Source: Paenibacillus sp. FSL H8-0048 (GTDB lineage Bacteria > Bacillota > Bacilli > Paenibacillales > Paenibacillaceae). Taken from it: 64,000 bases of DNA. The translations under genes were made by a program, and so were the position numbers. The stretch is from NCBI RefSeq assembly GCF_038002825.1, contig NZ_JBBODF010000001.1, positions 4,836,001 through 4,900,000 on the forward strand, given 5' to 3'. The notes beneath the pieces are model-generated. The model made no database searches and had not been told where the DNA came from. It worked only from the letters and a program-made list of their open reading frames with translations. Below are positions 25,426 to 34,609 of this stretch, piece by piece (the first letter of the stretch is position 1; every line of letters starts with the position of its first letter).

Positions 25426-26220
25426 TTAGTGCTCTTTCGAGGCAGGGCGAAGCATACCCCCAACCAGCTGCAGACTCTGTCTGCGGGTCATGAATCGGGT
25501 AATCTGGGCACCCAGGTAATTGCGGAATCCGGGAACAACGTACTGTTTCCCTCTGGCCATGGCACGCAGTGTAAGGGCCACTACCCGCTCCGGCGAGTCC
25601 TTTGCGCCGCCGACAGAGGCATCCTCCGTACCTACTACGTTGAAGAAATTGGTCTCTGTCGAGCCTGGGCACAGGGCGAAGAATTGTACGCCACGATCCC
25701 GATTCTCCCAGTAGAGGGCATCGGTGAAGGACAAGACAAAAGCTTTGGTCGCCCCATAGACGGCCATATAAGGCAGCGGCTGAAAGCCTGCGGTAGACGA
25801 GACATTGATCACAGCACCTGCTCCTCTGTGGAGCATTCCGGGAAGGAAGAGGTGCGTCATATCGACTACAGCGGCTACGTTGAGCATGACCTCTTCATGC
25901 TGGCGCCTGCCGGAGATCTGCTCGAACAGGCCATGGGTGGCAAAACCTGCATTGTTCACCAGCAGCTCGATATTCAGGCCAAGCTGCTGGCATTGCTGGT
26001 ACAGCTCACCGGCAGCGTCTTCGAGCGATAGGTCCTGGGGAATCACCTGGCACTGAATTCCATGGCTTCGGGTCAATTCGGCTGCGAGTGCATCCAGTTT
26101 GCCTTTGGATCGGGCTACAAGCACCAGATGACTGCCCTCCTTGGCTAATTGTCTGGCAAACTGTTCACCGATTCCCGAAGAGGCTCCGGTGATTAAAGAC
26201 CATTTCCCTTTAATATTCAT
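25426..26220 (-). CDS. Short-chain dehydrogenase/reductase
   Basis: A 264-residue classical SDR. It has the cofactor loop TGASSGIG (residues 10-17), the NNAG motif in LLVNNAGFA, the catalytic Ser of VSSTAG, and the YGATK motif containing catalytic Tyr and Lys. VLVARSK after strand 2 suggests NADP(H). The substrate is unknown. The ATG is chosen because GAAGGAG lies eight bases upstream. It is divergent from a TetR gene whose operator lies in its leader. Confidence 0.88.
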   Translation of the reverse strand: MNIKGKWSLITGASSGIGEQFARQLAKEGSHLVLVARSKGKLDALAAELTRSHGIQCQVIPQDLSLEDAAGELYQQCQQLGLNIELLVNNAGFATHGLFEQISGRRQHEEVMLNVAAVVDMTHLFLPGMLHRGAGAVINVSSTAGFQPLPYMAVYGATKAFVLSFTDALYWENRDRGVQFFALCPGSTETNFFNVVGTEDASVGGAKDSPERVVALTLRAMARGKQYVVPGFRNYLGAQITRFMTRRQSLQLVGGMLRPASKEH

Positions 26221-26254
26221 TTTGACTACTCCTTCTGCACCGATGTTTTGTTTT

Positions 26255-26269
26255 GGTAACAACGTTACC
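26255..26269. promoter_or_regulatory. TetR-type operator for the SDR gene
   Basis: A perfect palindrome GGTAAC-AAC-GTTACC just downstream of the SDR promoter (on the minus strand, -35 TTGACA at 26304-26309 and -10 TACTAT at 26280-26285 with an 18-bp spacer). Confidence 0.7.
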
Positions 26270-26279
26270 TATGTGAATC

Positions 26280-26309
26280 ATAGTAACTAAAACATCACAC
26301 GTGTGTCAA
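26280..26309 (-). promoter_or_regulatory. Predicted promoter of the SDR gene
   Basis: TTGACA and TACTAT hexamers on the minus strand separated by 18 bp. Confidence 0.6.
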
Positions 26310-26415
26310 CCTGATTTTATCGCGTAAGGGTTCAATTGACATCCCAGGTGCGAATGTTTAGAATTCCTGTTAGAACCCGGCAACCCTGTTGCTGGTCAAT
26401 AACATTGATAACCGA

Positions 26416-27105
26416 ATGAAGGTGATTCCTATTCATAACGAAGATAAGCCGGCACCACCCACGGGCCGGACACTGAAGACCTATCAGGAAGCCCGCCTGC
26501 AAAATACAGAAAATCTCCGTAAGCTAGTGGTAGATGCAGCCGCAGATATTCTGCAGGAAGAGGGGCCGGAGGCCGTTACTGTACGCAGAGTATCGCAAAG
26601 AATGGGCTGTTCCACGAAGATTATCTACAGTCTGTTTGTCAATAAAGAGGGCCTGGCCCAGCAGCTCTATCTGGAGGGCTGCAAACTGCTGGCCCGGCGG
26701 TTTGATGAGGTGCCGCCGTCTGCTGACCTCCGGCAGCATCTGCTGGAGCTGGGCGAAGCCTTCTGGCAGTTCGGACAGGATTACAGCAGCTACTACAAGC
26801 TGATGTTCGGAGGGGCTTTTGCCGAGTTCAAGCCGGATGCGGAGAGTATGCAGGGAACGTTGACCGCCATACGCCGACTACAGGTTCTAATCATTACCGC
26901 CCAGCAGCAGGGGCTTATTTCGGACAAGGAAGAGACCGGGGCTCTTGTCGCCGTCATATGGTCCTCACTGCACGGTGTAATTCATCTGTATATGGGCGGA
27001 TTCCTTGGCGATGCCGAAGCCGCCCATGCTGTATACAAACAGACGATGGCTATGCTCTCCCAATCCCTGTTTGCCGAACCGGATAGAGGAGCGATAAGCG
27101 AATGA
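26416..27105 (+). CDS. TetR-family regulator
   Basis: A 229-residue repressor with the HTH at about residues 45-85 (DAAADILQEEGPEAVTVRRV, then MGCSTKIIYSLFVNKEGL) and a WHG/TetR_C-like ligand domain. It is divergent from the SDR gene and probably binds the GGTAAC palindrome there. The start is uncertain: the ATG used has a weak ribosome site, whereas an AAGGTGA sequence just inside it would serve a non-canonical ATT at 26431. The last four bases overlap the next gene (ATGA). Confidence 0.85.
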   Translation: MKVIPIHNEDKPAPPTGRTLKTYQEARLQNTENLRKLVVDAAADILQEEGPEAVTVRRVSQRMGCSTKIIYSLFVNKEGLAQQLYLEGCKLLARRFDEVPPSADLRQHLLELGEAFWQFGQDYSSYYKLMFGGAFAEFKPDAESMQGTLTAIRRLQVLIITAQQQGLISDKEETGALVAVIWSSLHGVIHLYMGGFLGDAEAAHAVYKQTMAMLSQSLFAEPDRGAISE

Positions 27106-27848
27106 TCGCATTAATCTTGGCTGCGGGGTATGCTACCCGTCTGTATCCCTTAACATTAGACACCCCGAAGCCGCTGCTGCCGGTGCAGGGAAGCCGGACG
27201 ATTCTGGATCTGCTGGCCGCGCGGCTGGAGGTGCTGGAGGAGATTTCGGAGATTCTTGTGGTGACGAATGAGCGGTTTTTCCATGCTTTTGAACAGTGGG
27301 CCGGGCAGTACCGGGGGAGCAAGCCGGTTCGTATCCTGAACGATGGCACTTCTTCTCCCGAGGGGCGGTTAGGCGCGATTGGCGATATCCAGTTTGTGCT
27401 GGAGCGGGTGCAGCCGCAGGAGGATCTGCTGGTGCTGGCAGGCGATAATGTGCTGGGCTTCGGCCTCGCTGGGTATTTGGACTATTTTCACAAGGTGGAT
27501 ACCGACTGTATTCTGGTGCGGACGGTGGATGATCCAGAAGAGCTGCGCAGTATCGGTGTGGCGGAGCTGGATGCGCAGAATCGGGTCTTATCCCTGGAGG
27601 AAAAGCCGCAGGCGCCCCGCTCCAACATTGGCGTATTCGCGCTGTACATCTACAAACGGTCTACGCTGCCGCTGTTCTCCCGTTATCTGGCTGAAGGGGG
27701 CAACCCGGATGCGCCGAGTTATTTTCCCGAATGGCTGCATTCCCGTCAGGAGATGCGGGCCTACTATACGGAGGGCACGATAGAGGATGTCGGCACCCCG
27801 GAGGCCTATGCGCAGATGCGGGCGAGGCTGGAGGAACAGGCAGAGTAG
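27102..27848 (+). CDS. Sugar-phosphate nucleotidyltransferase
   Basis: A 248-residue NTP transferase of the GlmU-N/RmlA/GalU fold. It shows LILAAGYATRLYPLT (nucleotide-binding signature), KPLLPV, the metal-binding Asp in VLAGDNVL, EEKPQAPRSN, and IEDVGTPEAY near the end. It would activate a sugar phosphate to an NDP-sugar; the sugar is not predictable. It is translationally coupled to the TetR gene. Confidence 0.88.
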   Translation: MIALILAAGYATRLYPLTLDTPKPLLPVQGSRTILDLLAARLEVLEEISEILVVTNERFFHAFEQWAGQYRGSKPVRILNDGTSSPEGRLGAIGDIQFVLERVQPQEDLLVLAGDNVLGFGLAGYLDYFHKVDTDCILVRTVDDPEELRSIGVAELDAQNRVLSLEEKPQAPRSNIGVFALYIYKRSTLPLFSRYLAEGGNPDAPSYFPEWLHSRQEMRAYYTEGTIEDVGTPEAYAQMRARLEEQAE

Positions 27849-27865
27849 CCTGGGCCCACAATCAC

Positions 27866-27912
27866 AAAAACGCACGGGCAGAGGGCGAATCTCTCTGTAC
27901 CCGTGCGTTTTT
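27866..27912. terminator. Bidirectional terminator
   Basis: A 13-bp stem AAAAACGCACGGG/CCCGTGCGTTTTT between convergent genes. Confidence 0.9.
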
Positions 27913-27915
27913 GTT

Positions 27916-29571
27916 TTATGGCTCTATGCCGTAGATGAGCGTGCCATTATGGTACACAGTAATCCGATCATTGGCGGTGAAGCTGGTCAGCAGCGGCCGG
28001 AAGGAGTAATCGTTAGCCTGGCTGTAATTCGCATAGTTATCCTTGTGAATGCGGAACTGGATCTCTCCGGTTGAGCCGGAAGCAGCCAGGGTCCCTGCTC
28101 CATCCTTGAAGGAGATTTCCGCGTAAGCGTCGGCGTTCGGGACCGGTACTGTGAGCGGAACGATGGTGGTCTGGATATTGTTTTTGCCGACGACGGCGTA
28201 GTCAATCTCCATGGTGTGCGCAGAGCTGCCGTCCTGGGTGAACCAGTAACGGATCGTGAATTGGCTGAGCGGGACGGGGACGGTGGAAGTGCTCTTCAGC
28301 TGGAGACTTGCCCGGATGGAGCCCACATTGTTGCCGGTCTCATCACTGCGGTAGAGCGGAGTGGCGGTTACAGGTCCTGTTCCTGGGCCTCCAGGCTGTT
28401 CAATAGGAGGGAAGGTGACCGTCTTCATGATCCGGTTCAGCATGAGCTGCTTCGGCCGGTTCCAGGTTGCCCAGTCATCCTGCAGCAGACCGCCGGTATC
28501 CCCACTGTTGGGGTTCAGTGTCCAGTAGGTCCAGTAGAGGTTATTCGTACCGATGTAATCGACTAGTTTATTTTGCCACTTCCCTTCCACCGAGAGGGTG
28601 TCCACGCTGCGGCCTCCGAATTCACCCATGATTAGAGGGGCGATGTTCTCTTTGCTGATATAGCCCCAGGTCTGATCCCATATCGCAGGCAGGTTCGCCG
28701 GAAAAGCAGGATCGCTGAACCACGGCTGCTCCGCTACCCCGGGACCGTAATCATGCGGAGAATACACCACTTGATTCGGCACGGTAAGCGTTACCGGATA
28801 ATTCCGCACCCCGGTGAGGTTACCCCCCCACCAGTACTTACTGGTGTTACCCTGCACGTTCTGCTCTATACCTTCAACGATGATCAGCCAATGCGGATTC
28901 ACCGCAAGGATGGCATTCCCTGCCCGCTGGGCCGCGAGCCGCCAGTCTGTGCTGAGATCACCGGTCCCCCAGCTTGCCGGGCCATGAGGCTCATTATGCA
29001 GGTCGGCACCGATTACCGTAGGATTATTCGCATACCGTGCAGCCAGCATCACCCAGTCACTGATCCAGCGGGATTCAGGATATGCGGCGGTATACCAGAG
29101 CGTTGACTGCCCGCCGGAATCGGGACGGTGCCGGTCCAGAAAGATTTGAATGCCGCGCTGGCCGGCTTTTTCGATTAAGGTATCCATAATTTCGATCGGA
29201 GTCAGACCGGCCAGATCCGGGTTTTTGGCATAATCGATGCTGTTGGCCTGGGAAGCCGGATCGAACATTTGACTGCTGAACGGCAGGCGAATCAGGTTGT
29301 ACCCTTCTGCGCGGACCTGATCTAGCACATCATCCATGGAACGCGACCATAATCCGTGCGGGGAATAGTTCGGCGTCTCGAAGCCAAACCAGTTCAGTCC
29401 GTTGAACACGGCCGGGTCCCCCTGCGAATCTACAATCCGGCTGCCCGAGGTGTGATAAAAAAGCTTCGCTGCCCCCTCAGCCTTCACCGGCTGTCCGGCA
29501 ATAGCAGCGGTACCTGCAAGCAGTGTTAGAGCCAAAAGCATTTTTCCCAGTGTCCTGAAACCAAAGGTCAT
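27916..29571 (-). CDS. Secreted GH5 endoglucanase with CBM3
   Basis: A 551-residue extracellular cellulase. Signal peptide at residues 1-31. The GH5 catalytic domain (about 38-385) has the acid/base Glu in HNEPHG (E194) and nucleophile in GEFGG (E317). A Pro/Gly linker (IEQPGGPGTGP) leads to a family 3 carbohydrate-binding module (about 400-551: IRASLQLKSTSTVPVPLSQFTIRYWF). It cuts beta-1,4-glucan and binds cellulose. It is divergent from a deacetylase that also has a binding module. Confidence 0.9.
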   Translation of the reverse strand: MTFGFRTLGKMLLALTLLAGTAAIAGQPVKAEGAAKLFYHTSGSRIVDSQGDPAVFNGLNWFGFETPNYSPHGLWSRSMDDVLDQVRAEGYNLIRLPFSSQMFDPASQANSIDYAKNPDLAGLTPIEIMDTLIEKAGQRGIQIFLDRHRPDSGGQSTLWYTAAYPESRWISDWVMLAARYANNPTVIGADLHNEPHGPASWGTGDLSTDWRLAAQRAGNAILAVNPHWLIIVEGIEQNVQGNTSKYWWGGNLTGVRNYPVTLTVPNQVVYSPHDYGPGVAEQPWFSDPAFPANLPAIWDQTWGYISKENIAPLIMGEFGGRSVDTLSVEGKWQNKLVDYIGTNNLYWTYWTLNPNSGDTGGLLQDDWATWNRPKQLMLNRIMKTVTFPPIEQPGGPGTGPVTATPLYRSDETGNNVGSIRASLQLKSTSTVPVPLSQFTIRYWFTQDGSSAHTMEIDYAVVGKNNIQTTIVPLTVPVPNADAYAEISFKDGAGTLAASGSTGEIQFRIHKDNYANYSQANDYSFRPLLTSFTANDRITVYHNGTLIYGIEP

Positions 29572-29709
29572 TCATCTTCCTCCTCGTATAGGGTTCTTGA
29601 TAAAGTCGAACTTTATATCATACGGGTAAAATGAAAACCTATTCATCCCGGACGAGTCTAAATTATGGAAAATTATTGAATAAAACAGGGAAGCTACAAG
29701 AATCACATC

Positions 29710-29758
29710 TAGCTTAAAAAGGGAATTATTGCTATAATTACTAATGTAAGCGATTGAC
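29710..29758 (+). promoter_or_regulatory. Possible promoter of the CE4 deacetylase
   Basis: A TATAAT at 29733-29738 with a poor -35 (TAGCTT) 17 bases upstream. A partial catabolite-repression-like half site TGTAAGCG lies at 29745. The remainder of the 298-base divergent region shows nothing else I can name. Confidence 0.35.
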
Positions 29759-29869
29759 TTCAACGGAGCGTATACATACAGTTACAGCCTAAAAGGCTTC
29801 ATCCTTAAGATTTTACTGCTTAACGGTTACAGTCAGCAAACTATTCAAGCCGAGAGGGGAATTAGGAGA

Positions 29870-30940
29870 ATGTTTAGAATGAAAGCTATACAATGGGCAG
29901 CTATCGGGTCGCTGGTGGTGTCTTTATTTGTGGGGTCGCTGGCGGTGGGCGGGGAGAAGGTGTTCGCCGCCGATTGCTCGGCCGGCTATGTAGCTCTAAC
30001 GTATGATGACGGGCCGAATCCAAGCAACACGACGAACCTGCTGAATGCTCTGCAGCAGAATGGTCTGCGCGCCACGTTCTTCAATGTCGGGCAGAATGCG
30101 CAGAATAATCCTTCGCTCGTCCTGGCCCAGAAGAACGCAGGGATGTGGATTGGCAACCATTCCTGGTCACATGCGAATCTGACCCAGGTGGGCACCTCCC
30201 AGATCACATCGGAGATTACAAATACCCAGCAGACGCTGCAGTCCATTACCGGCACTGCTCCGAAGCTGTTCCGTCCGCCGTACGGGGCTACCAACGCGAC
30301 TCTCAAATCCATTGAGGCCCAGAACGGCCTTACCGAAGTGCTCTGGAACGTGGATTCCCAGGACTGGAACGGAGCCAGCACCGGCCAGATTGTGTCCGCC
30401 GTAGGCACGATGAAGAATGGGGATGTCATCCTGATGCATGACCAATACCAGACCACACTCCAGGCGGTACCGCAGATTGCACAGAATCTCAAGAACCGTA
30501 ACCTGTGTTCAGGCATGATCTCGCCGTCCACCGGCAGGGCGGTTGCGCCTGATGGCGGCGGCAATGGTCCTGGCCCCGCTGCAACGAAGGTAGAGGCGGA
30601 GAGTATGACTAAGGCGGGCCAATATACTGCTAATATCAGCACACCCTTCTCCGGAGTTGCCTTGTACGCGAATAATGATTCTGTGAAGTACACCCAGAAT
30701 TTCACCAGCGGCACCCATAATTTCTCCCTGCGCGGAGCCTCCAATAACGCCAATATGGCCAGGGTGGATCTCAAAATCGGCGGGGTGACGAAGGGGACCT
30801 TCTACTATGGCGGAAGCAGCCCTGCGGTCTATACGATCAGTAACGTCAGCCATGGAACCGGCAATCAGGTGATTGAGCTGGTGGTTACCGCCGATGACGG
30901 GACTTGGGACGCTTACCTTGATTATCTGGAAATTAACTGA
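29870..30940 (+). CDS. Secreted CE4 polysaccharide deacetylase with CBM36
   Basis: A 356-residue secreted esterase. Signal peptide at residues 1-34. CE4 motifs in order: TYDDGP, NHSWSHANL, RPPYGA, DSQDW and ILMHD. A Gly/Pro linker precedes a C-terminal module (about 237-356) that strongly resembles CBM36 of a Paenibacillus polymyxa xylanase (KVEAESM, GVALYANNDSVKY, RGASNNANMARVDLKIGG, ADDGTWDAYLDYLEI). CBM36 binds xylan with calcium, so the enzyme is more likely an acetylxylan esterase than a chitin deacetylase. This rests on recalled family sequence. Confidence 0.88.
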   Translation: MFRMKAIQWAAIGSLVVSLFVGSLAVGGEKVFAADCSAGYVALTYDDGPNPSNTTNLLNALQQNGLRATFFNVGQNAQNNPSLVLAQKNAGMWIGNHSWSHANLTQVGTSQITSEITNTQQTLQSITGTAPKLFRPPYGATNATLKSIEAQNGLTEVLWNVDSQDWNGASTGQIVSAVGTMKNGDVILMHDQYQTTLQAVPQIAQNLKNRNLCSGMISPSTGRAVAPDGGGNGPGPAATKVEAESMTKAGQYTANISTPFSGVALYANNDSVKYTQNFTSGTHNFSLRGASNNANMARVDLKIGGVTKGTFYYGGSSPAVYTISNVSHGTGNQVIELVVTADDGTWDAYLDYLEIN

Positions 30941-30957
30941 GGCTACAATATGGAAGG

Positions 30958-31006
30958 GGGTGCCCCAGCCAGCTATAGCACATAGCTGACGGGGGCACCC
31001 TTATTT
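30958..31006 (+). terminator. Terminator of the CE4 gene
   Basis: Outer stem GGGTGCCCC/GGGGCACCC with inner AGCTAT/ATAGCT, followed by TTATTTT. Confidence 0.85.
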
Positions 31007-31051
31007 TCGTTCAGTCTCGGCCTGCAAGAGCCTGGAGCTGCTGCAGCTCCC

Positions 31052-32320
31052 TCAAGGCAACTGCATATAGAATGTTACGGACTCTCCGGCCACGCTCTTT
31101 GCATAGATCTTCCCTTTATGCTGGTCCACAATCGACCTCGCGATAGCCAGACCCAGGCCGTAGCCGCCCTGCTTGCGCGCTCTGGAGGTATCCGTACGGT
31201 AAAAGCGGTCAAAGATCCGTGCCAGATGCTCCGCCGCAATACCTTCCCCGGTATTTGCGACGGAGAGGAGCACACCGGTGTTCACCTTATAGAGCGAGAT
31301 GTGTACAGAGCCCTTGGGATTCGTATATTTCACTGCGTTATCCAGCAGAATCATCACTACCTGCTTGATCTGCTCGCTGTTGCCCGGCACGGTAAGATCC
31401 GGCTGGATGTCATAGTCGAAGGAGAGATTCTTCTCGAAGATGACCGCCTCCATGGTCAGAATAATATTTTCTACCGCTTCGCTCATGTTGAACCTGCTGT
31501 GGAGCTTCCCGGTCCGGGAGTCATCCATCTCCGTCAGATACAGCAGATCACCTGTCAGCCGCGTCATACGCTCCGTCTCGGACTTGATGTACTGCAGCCA
31601 TTTGGCCTGATTGCGGATTGTATCCTCACTGTTCGCCAGCAGTACATCCGCATTGGTGTTAATGATCGTCAGCGGTGTCTTCAGCTCATGGGAGGCGTCG
31701 GCAATGAACTGCTTCTGCTTGTCAAAAGCTTCCCTTACCGGCGCAATCGAGCGCCCCGCAAAGTAGCGGCTGGTGAAGTACAGGATGACCAGCGTCAGCA
31801 GGCCGACAGCCGCGAAGGTATAGATCAGGTTCGTCAGGATCTGCTGCTGGGCGGTGATATCCATGAAGACGAACTGTTGTCCGCTGCTTGCAGGCTTCAC
31901 CATGAAGATCCAGCGGCTGCCGTCCAGTGTGAACCGGCCGGTGTCCTTGCCCTGGCTGAGCGCTTCCTTCAGCGCGGCGGTATAGAGCTCATCGTCCATG
32001 GTGAACTTCGATTCCTTGCCGGTCAGCGTGCCGCTGGCATCAGTCTGCACCTTGAAGGAGACGGAACGCTCCGGCTGGTAAGGGTCGATCGGCCCCTGGC
32101 CTGTGGGCATTGCCCCGCCACCGCCGCCAGAACCGCGCGGGCCTTGTCCGTCGCCAGGACCCCGTTCTTGCATGTCCGCAATCCGGTGGAGTGCCATATA
32201 GATGTCAGCCTGCACATTGCGGTACGTGAAGATGTAGATGGCGGCGAAGGCCGCCAGCATGATAATGGAGATGGTGACCAGATTGACAATCAGGAACCGG
32301 GTCCGGAGTTTATTGAACAT
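31052..32320 (-). CDS. Sensor histidine kinase of the VTC-linked two-component system
   Basis: A 422-residue kinase with two membrane helices (about 10-32 and 165-187), a Gly/Pro-rich extracytoplasmic region, HisKA with SHELKTPLT (about 215), and HATPase boxes NAVKYTNPKG, NTGEGI and GGYGLGLAIAR. Its start overlaps the regulator stop (TGATG), so the two are coupled. It is the cognate kinase of the upstream regulator and is divergent from the VTC operon. Confidence 0.92.
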   Translation of the reverse strand: MFNKLRTRFLIVNLVTISIIMLAAFAAIYIFTYRNVQADIYMALHRIADMQERGPGDGQGPRGSGGGGGAMPTGQGPIDPYQPERSVSFKVQTDASGTLTGKESKFTMDDELYTAALKEALSQGKDTGRFTLDGSRWIFMVKPASSGQQFVFMDITAQQQILTNLIYTFAAVGLLTLVILYFTSRYFAGRSIAPVREAFDKQKQFIADASHELKTPLTIINTNADVLLANSEDTIRNQAKWLQYIKSETERMTRLTGDLLYLTEMDDSRTGKLHSRFNMSEAVENIILTMEAVIFEKNLSFDYDIQPDLTVPGNSEQIKQVVMILLDNAVKYTNPKGSVHISLYKVNTGVLLSVANTGEGIAAEHLARIFDRFYRTDTSRARKQGGYGLGLAIARSIVDQHKGKIYAKSVAGESVTFYMQLP

Positions 32321-32997
32321 CAGACACTCGCCTCCAGCACGTACCCTACGCCCCTAATCGTGCTGATGCGCACCTCCGAGCTCAGGAAGGTCAGCTTTTT
32401 ACGCAAAAAAGAAATATAGACCTCCACGTTGTTATGCTCCGCATCAGAATCGAACCCCCACAGCTTCTCAATGATCTGCTCCTTCGAGGTGACCGCCTGC
32501 TTCCTTAGGATCAGCAGCTCCAGCAGCTCCGTTTCCTTCAGATTCAGCTTCATCTCCTTGCCCTTCACCGTCAGCTTCGGATTAGCCGTATTCAGCTCCA
32601 GATCCCCGAATTTCAAGGCATCGTCTGGAATCACCTCGCCCTTACGCCGCAGAGCAGCCCGGATACGGGCCAGCAGCTCCTCTGAAGCGAATGGCTTGGC
32701 GATATAATCGTCAGCTCCATAATCGAGTCCGGTCACCATGTCGTTGATCTCTCCTTTAGCGGTAAGCATGATAACCGGTGTGGAGAAGCCGTCCTTGCGC
32801 AACTCCTTCAGCACGCTGATTCCATCCAGCTCCGGCATCATAATATCCAGCAGCAGCAGGTCATAGATCCCGCTCTGCGCATAATCAAGACCGGAACGGC
32901 CGTCGTGGACTGCGTCTACCGAATAATGGTGCTTTTTGAGGATTTGGGTTAAGGCCTCCGCCAGATGGATCTCGTCTTCTACGATTAATATTCTCAT
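32320..32997 (-). CDS. OmpR-family response regulator of the VTC-linked system
   Basis: A 225-residue regulator with a receiver domain (EDE near residue 7, phosphoacceptor in LLLLDIMMPE, Thr in MLTAKG, Lys in AKPF) and a winged-helix domain ending STIRGVGYVLE. The ATG giving MRILIVEDE is chosen by family alignment. It likely controls the divergent VTC operon through the CGTTAA direct repeats between them. Confidence 0.92.
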   Translation of the reverse strand: MRILIVEDEIHLAEALTQILKKHHYSVDAVHDGRSGLDYAQSGIYDLLLLDIMMPELDGISVLKELRKDGFSTPVIMLTAKGEINDMVTGLDYGADDYIAKPFASEELLARIRAALRRKGEVIPDDALKFGDLELNTANPKLTVKGKEMKLNLKETELLELLILRKQAVTSKEQIIEKLWGFDSDAEHNNVEVYISFLRKKLTFLSSEVRISTIRGVGYVLEASV

Positions 32998-33058
32998 GGG
33001 ATGGCTCATCCTCTTCTTAAGTAATGGATTTGCTGCTGATGCCATTATATCAAGGGGA

Positions 33059-33097
33059 CCTTTAATCAACCTTAACCCGTTAAGATTCGTTAAAGGT
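33059..33097. promoter_or_regulatory. Probable response-regulator binding site upstream of the VTC operon
   Basis: A palindrome CTTAAC-CC-GTTAAG at 33071-33084. CGTTAA occurs twice 10 bp apart (33078, 33088), the spacing used by OmpR/PhoB-type regulators. Confidence 0.6.
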
Positions 33098-33162
33098 TCG
33101 GGGGCTAAGATACATCCATAAGCAAGCGGCAACCATTACTCCCCTGAAAGGAACTGATCACC

Positions 33163-33906
33163 ATGGCTATTGAGGTCTTCAACCGTTACGAGAACAAGTA
33201 TCTGTTCGACCACGAATCCTATCTGAAGCTCTATCACGAACTGCTGGAATATATGGAGCCTGATGCATACAACAAGCAGCACGAATATTATTCCATCACC
33301 AATCTGTATTATGACACCCCGCAGAATTCCCTGATCCGCAGCAGTCTGGCGAAGCCGAAGTACAAGGAGAAGCTGCGCATCAGAGCCTACGGCATTCCTG
33401 AAGGCGACACCAGAGTCTATCTGGAGATCAAGAAGAAGGTGCTGGGCCTGGTTAACAAAAGAAGAACTCCGCTGAAGCTGGAGGAAGCCTATGCCTTCAT
33501 CGAGAGCGGCAGGGAGCCTGTATTCGAGAGCTATATGAACAAGCAGGTGATTGAAGAGATCAAGTACATGCTGACCCGCTATGATCTGCAGCCGAAGCTG
33601 TATTTGTCCTATGACCGTAAGGCTATGTTCTGCAAAAATAACCGCGATCTCCGCATCACCTTCGACACCAATATCCGCTGCCGCCGGTATGATCTGAAGA
33701 TGGAGCATGGCGTGTATGGTGAGGAGCTGCTGGAGCCGGGACAATGGCTGATGGAAGTGAAGGCGGAGAAGACCATTCCGGTCTGGCTGGCCAAGATGCT
33801 GTCGGAGCATCAGATGTACCGCACCAGCTTCTCCAAGTACGGCAACGAATACAAAAAAATGCTGCGAAACAGCCAATCAGAAAGAGAGCGTGTCCGCTAT
33901 GCTTGA
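33163..33906 (+). CDS. VTC-domain polyphosphate polymerase-like protein
   Basis: A 247-residue CYTH/VTC-fold protein. It shows FNRYENKYLF, ITNLYYDTP, KLRIRAYG, VYLEIKKKV and WLMEVKAEKTIPVWL, matching the tunnel residues of Vtc4, the eukaryotic polyphosphate polymerase. It may polymerise phosphate or another phosphorylated substrate at the membrane. GAAAGGA ribosome site. Its 3' end overlaps the DUF4956 gene, so they act together. Confidence 0.82.
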   Translation: MAIEVFNRYENKYLFDHESYLKLYHELLEYMEPDAYNKQHEYYSITNLYYDTPQNSLIRSSLAKPKYKEKLRIRAYGIPEGDTRVYLEIKKKVLGLVNKRRTPLKLEEAYAFIESGREPVFESYMNKQVIEEIKYMLTRYDLQPKLYLSYDRKAMFCKNNRDLRITFDTNIRCRRYDLKMEHGVYGEELLEPGQWLMEVKAEKTIPVWLAKMLSEHQMYRTSFSKYGNEYKKMLRNSQSERERVRYA

Positions 33907-34582
33907 TTCGATATTTTCCGTAGCTGAGTCTACTTCAGAACTAACATTCATGAATGCTGCCTTAACCATCGTCATTGCCATTATCCTCGGCGGGCTGATC
34001 AGCTTCACCTACATGAAGACGAGCCCTGCCGGATATTCACAGAGCTTCACGCTGACTATGGTTCTGCTGCCGGTTATTGTAGCGATCATCATCCTGCTTA
34101 TCGGCAGCAATGTGGCCCGGGCCTTCAGCCTGGCGGGCGCCTTCTCGATCATCCGGTTCCGCAGCGCCCCCGGTGATCCGAAGGACATCACCTTTGTCCT
34201 GTTCACTATGGCCTCCGGGCTGGCTTGCGGCGTAGGAGCATTCGGGTATGCAGTATTTTTCACCCTGATTCTCTGCGTGTTGATGGTCCTGCTTAACCGT
34301 ATGGGCTTCGGGCGCAAGCAGTCGATGCATAAGACACTGAAGGTAACGATTCCTGAGAATCTTGGTTATGAGGAAGCCTTCGCGGAGGTTTTCAACACCT
34401 TCAATGTGGCCTACGAGCTGAAGAAGATCAGAACTACGGAGCTGGGCAGCCTGTATGAGCTGGTCTATGCAGTAACGATTGATGAGCATACGAGCCAGAA
34501 GGAGCTGCTGGACGCCATCCGCACACGTAACGGGAACCTGGATCTCTCACTGACGATGGCTCCAACGATGAATGATTATTAA
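33899..34582 (+). CDS. DUF4956 membrane protein
   Basis: A 227-residue protein with four predicted membrane helices in residues 15-140 (ALTIVIAIILGGLISFTYM, LTMVLLPVIVAIIILLIG, and later ones), the motif RAFSLAGAFSIIRFRS, and a soluble ACT-like C-terminal domain. DUF4956 proteins regularly accompany VTC-domain proteins, and here the genes overlap by eight bases. A GTG at 33890 is an alternative start. Possibly a membrane partner or transporter for the polymer. Confidence 0.82.
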   Translation: MLDSIFSVAESTSELTFMNAALTIVIAIILGGLISFTYMKTSPAGYSQSFTLTMVLLPVIVAIIILLIGSNVARAFSLAGAFSIIRFRSAPGDPKDITFVLFTMASGLACGVGAFGYAVFFTLILCVLMVLLNRMGFGRKQSMHKTLKVTIPENLGYEEAFAEVFNTFNVAYELKKIRTTELGSLYELVYAVTIDEHTSQKELLDAIRTRNGNLDLSLTMAPTMNDY

Positions 34583-34609
34583 AGTGTGAATACGAAAGGA
34601 ATGAGCATA

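Noticed and set aside
25396-26031. Long frames antisense to the SDR gene, and similar antisense frames in GC-rich genes throughout
   Set aside because: They are mirror frames of clear genes, lack ribosome sites and show Arg/His/Gln-rich composition.
29745-29760. Catabolite-repression (cre) site before the CE4 gene
   Set aside because: Only the left half (TGTAAGCG) matches; the right half fails at several positions.
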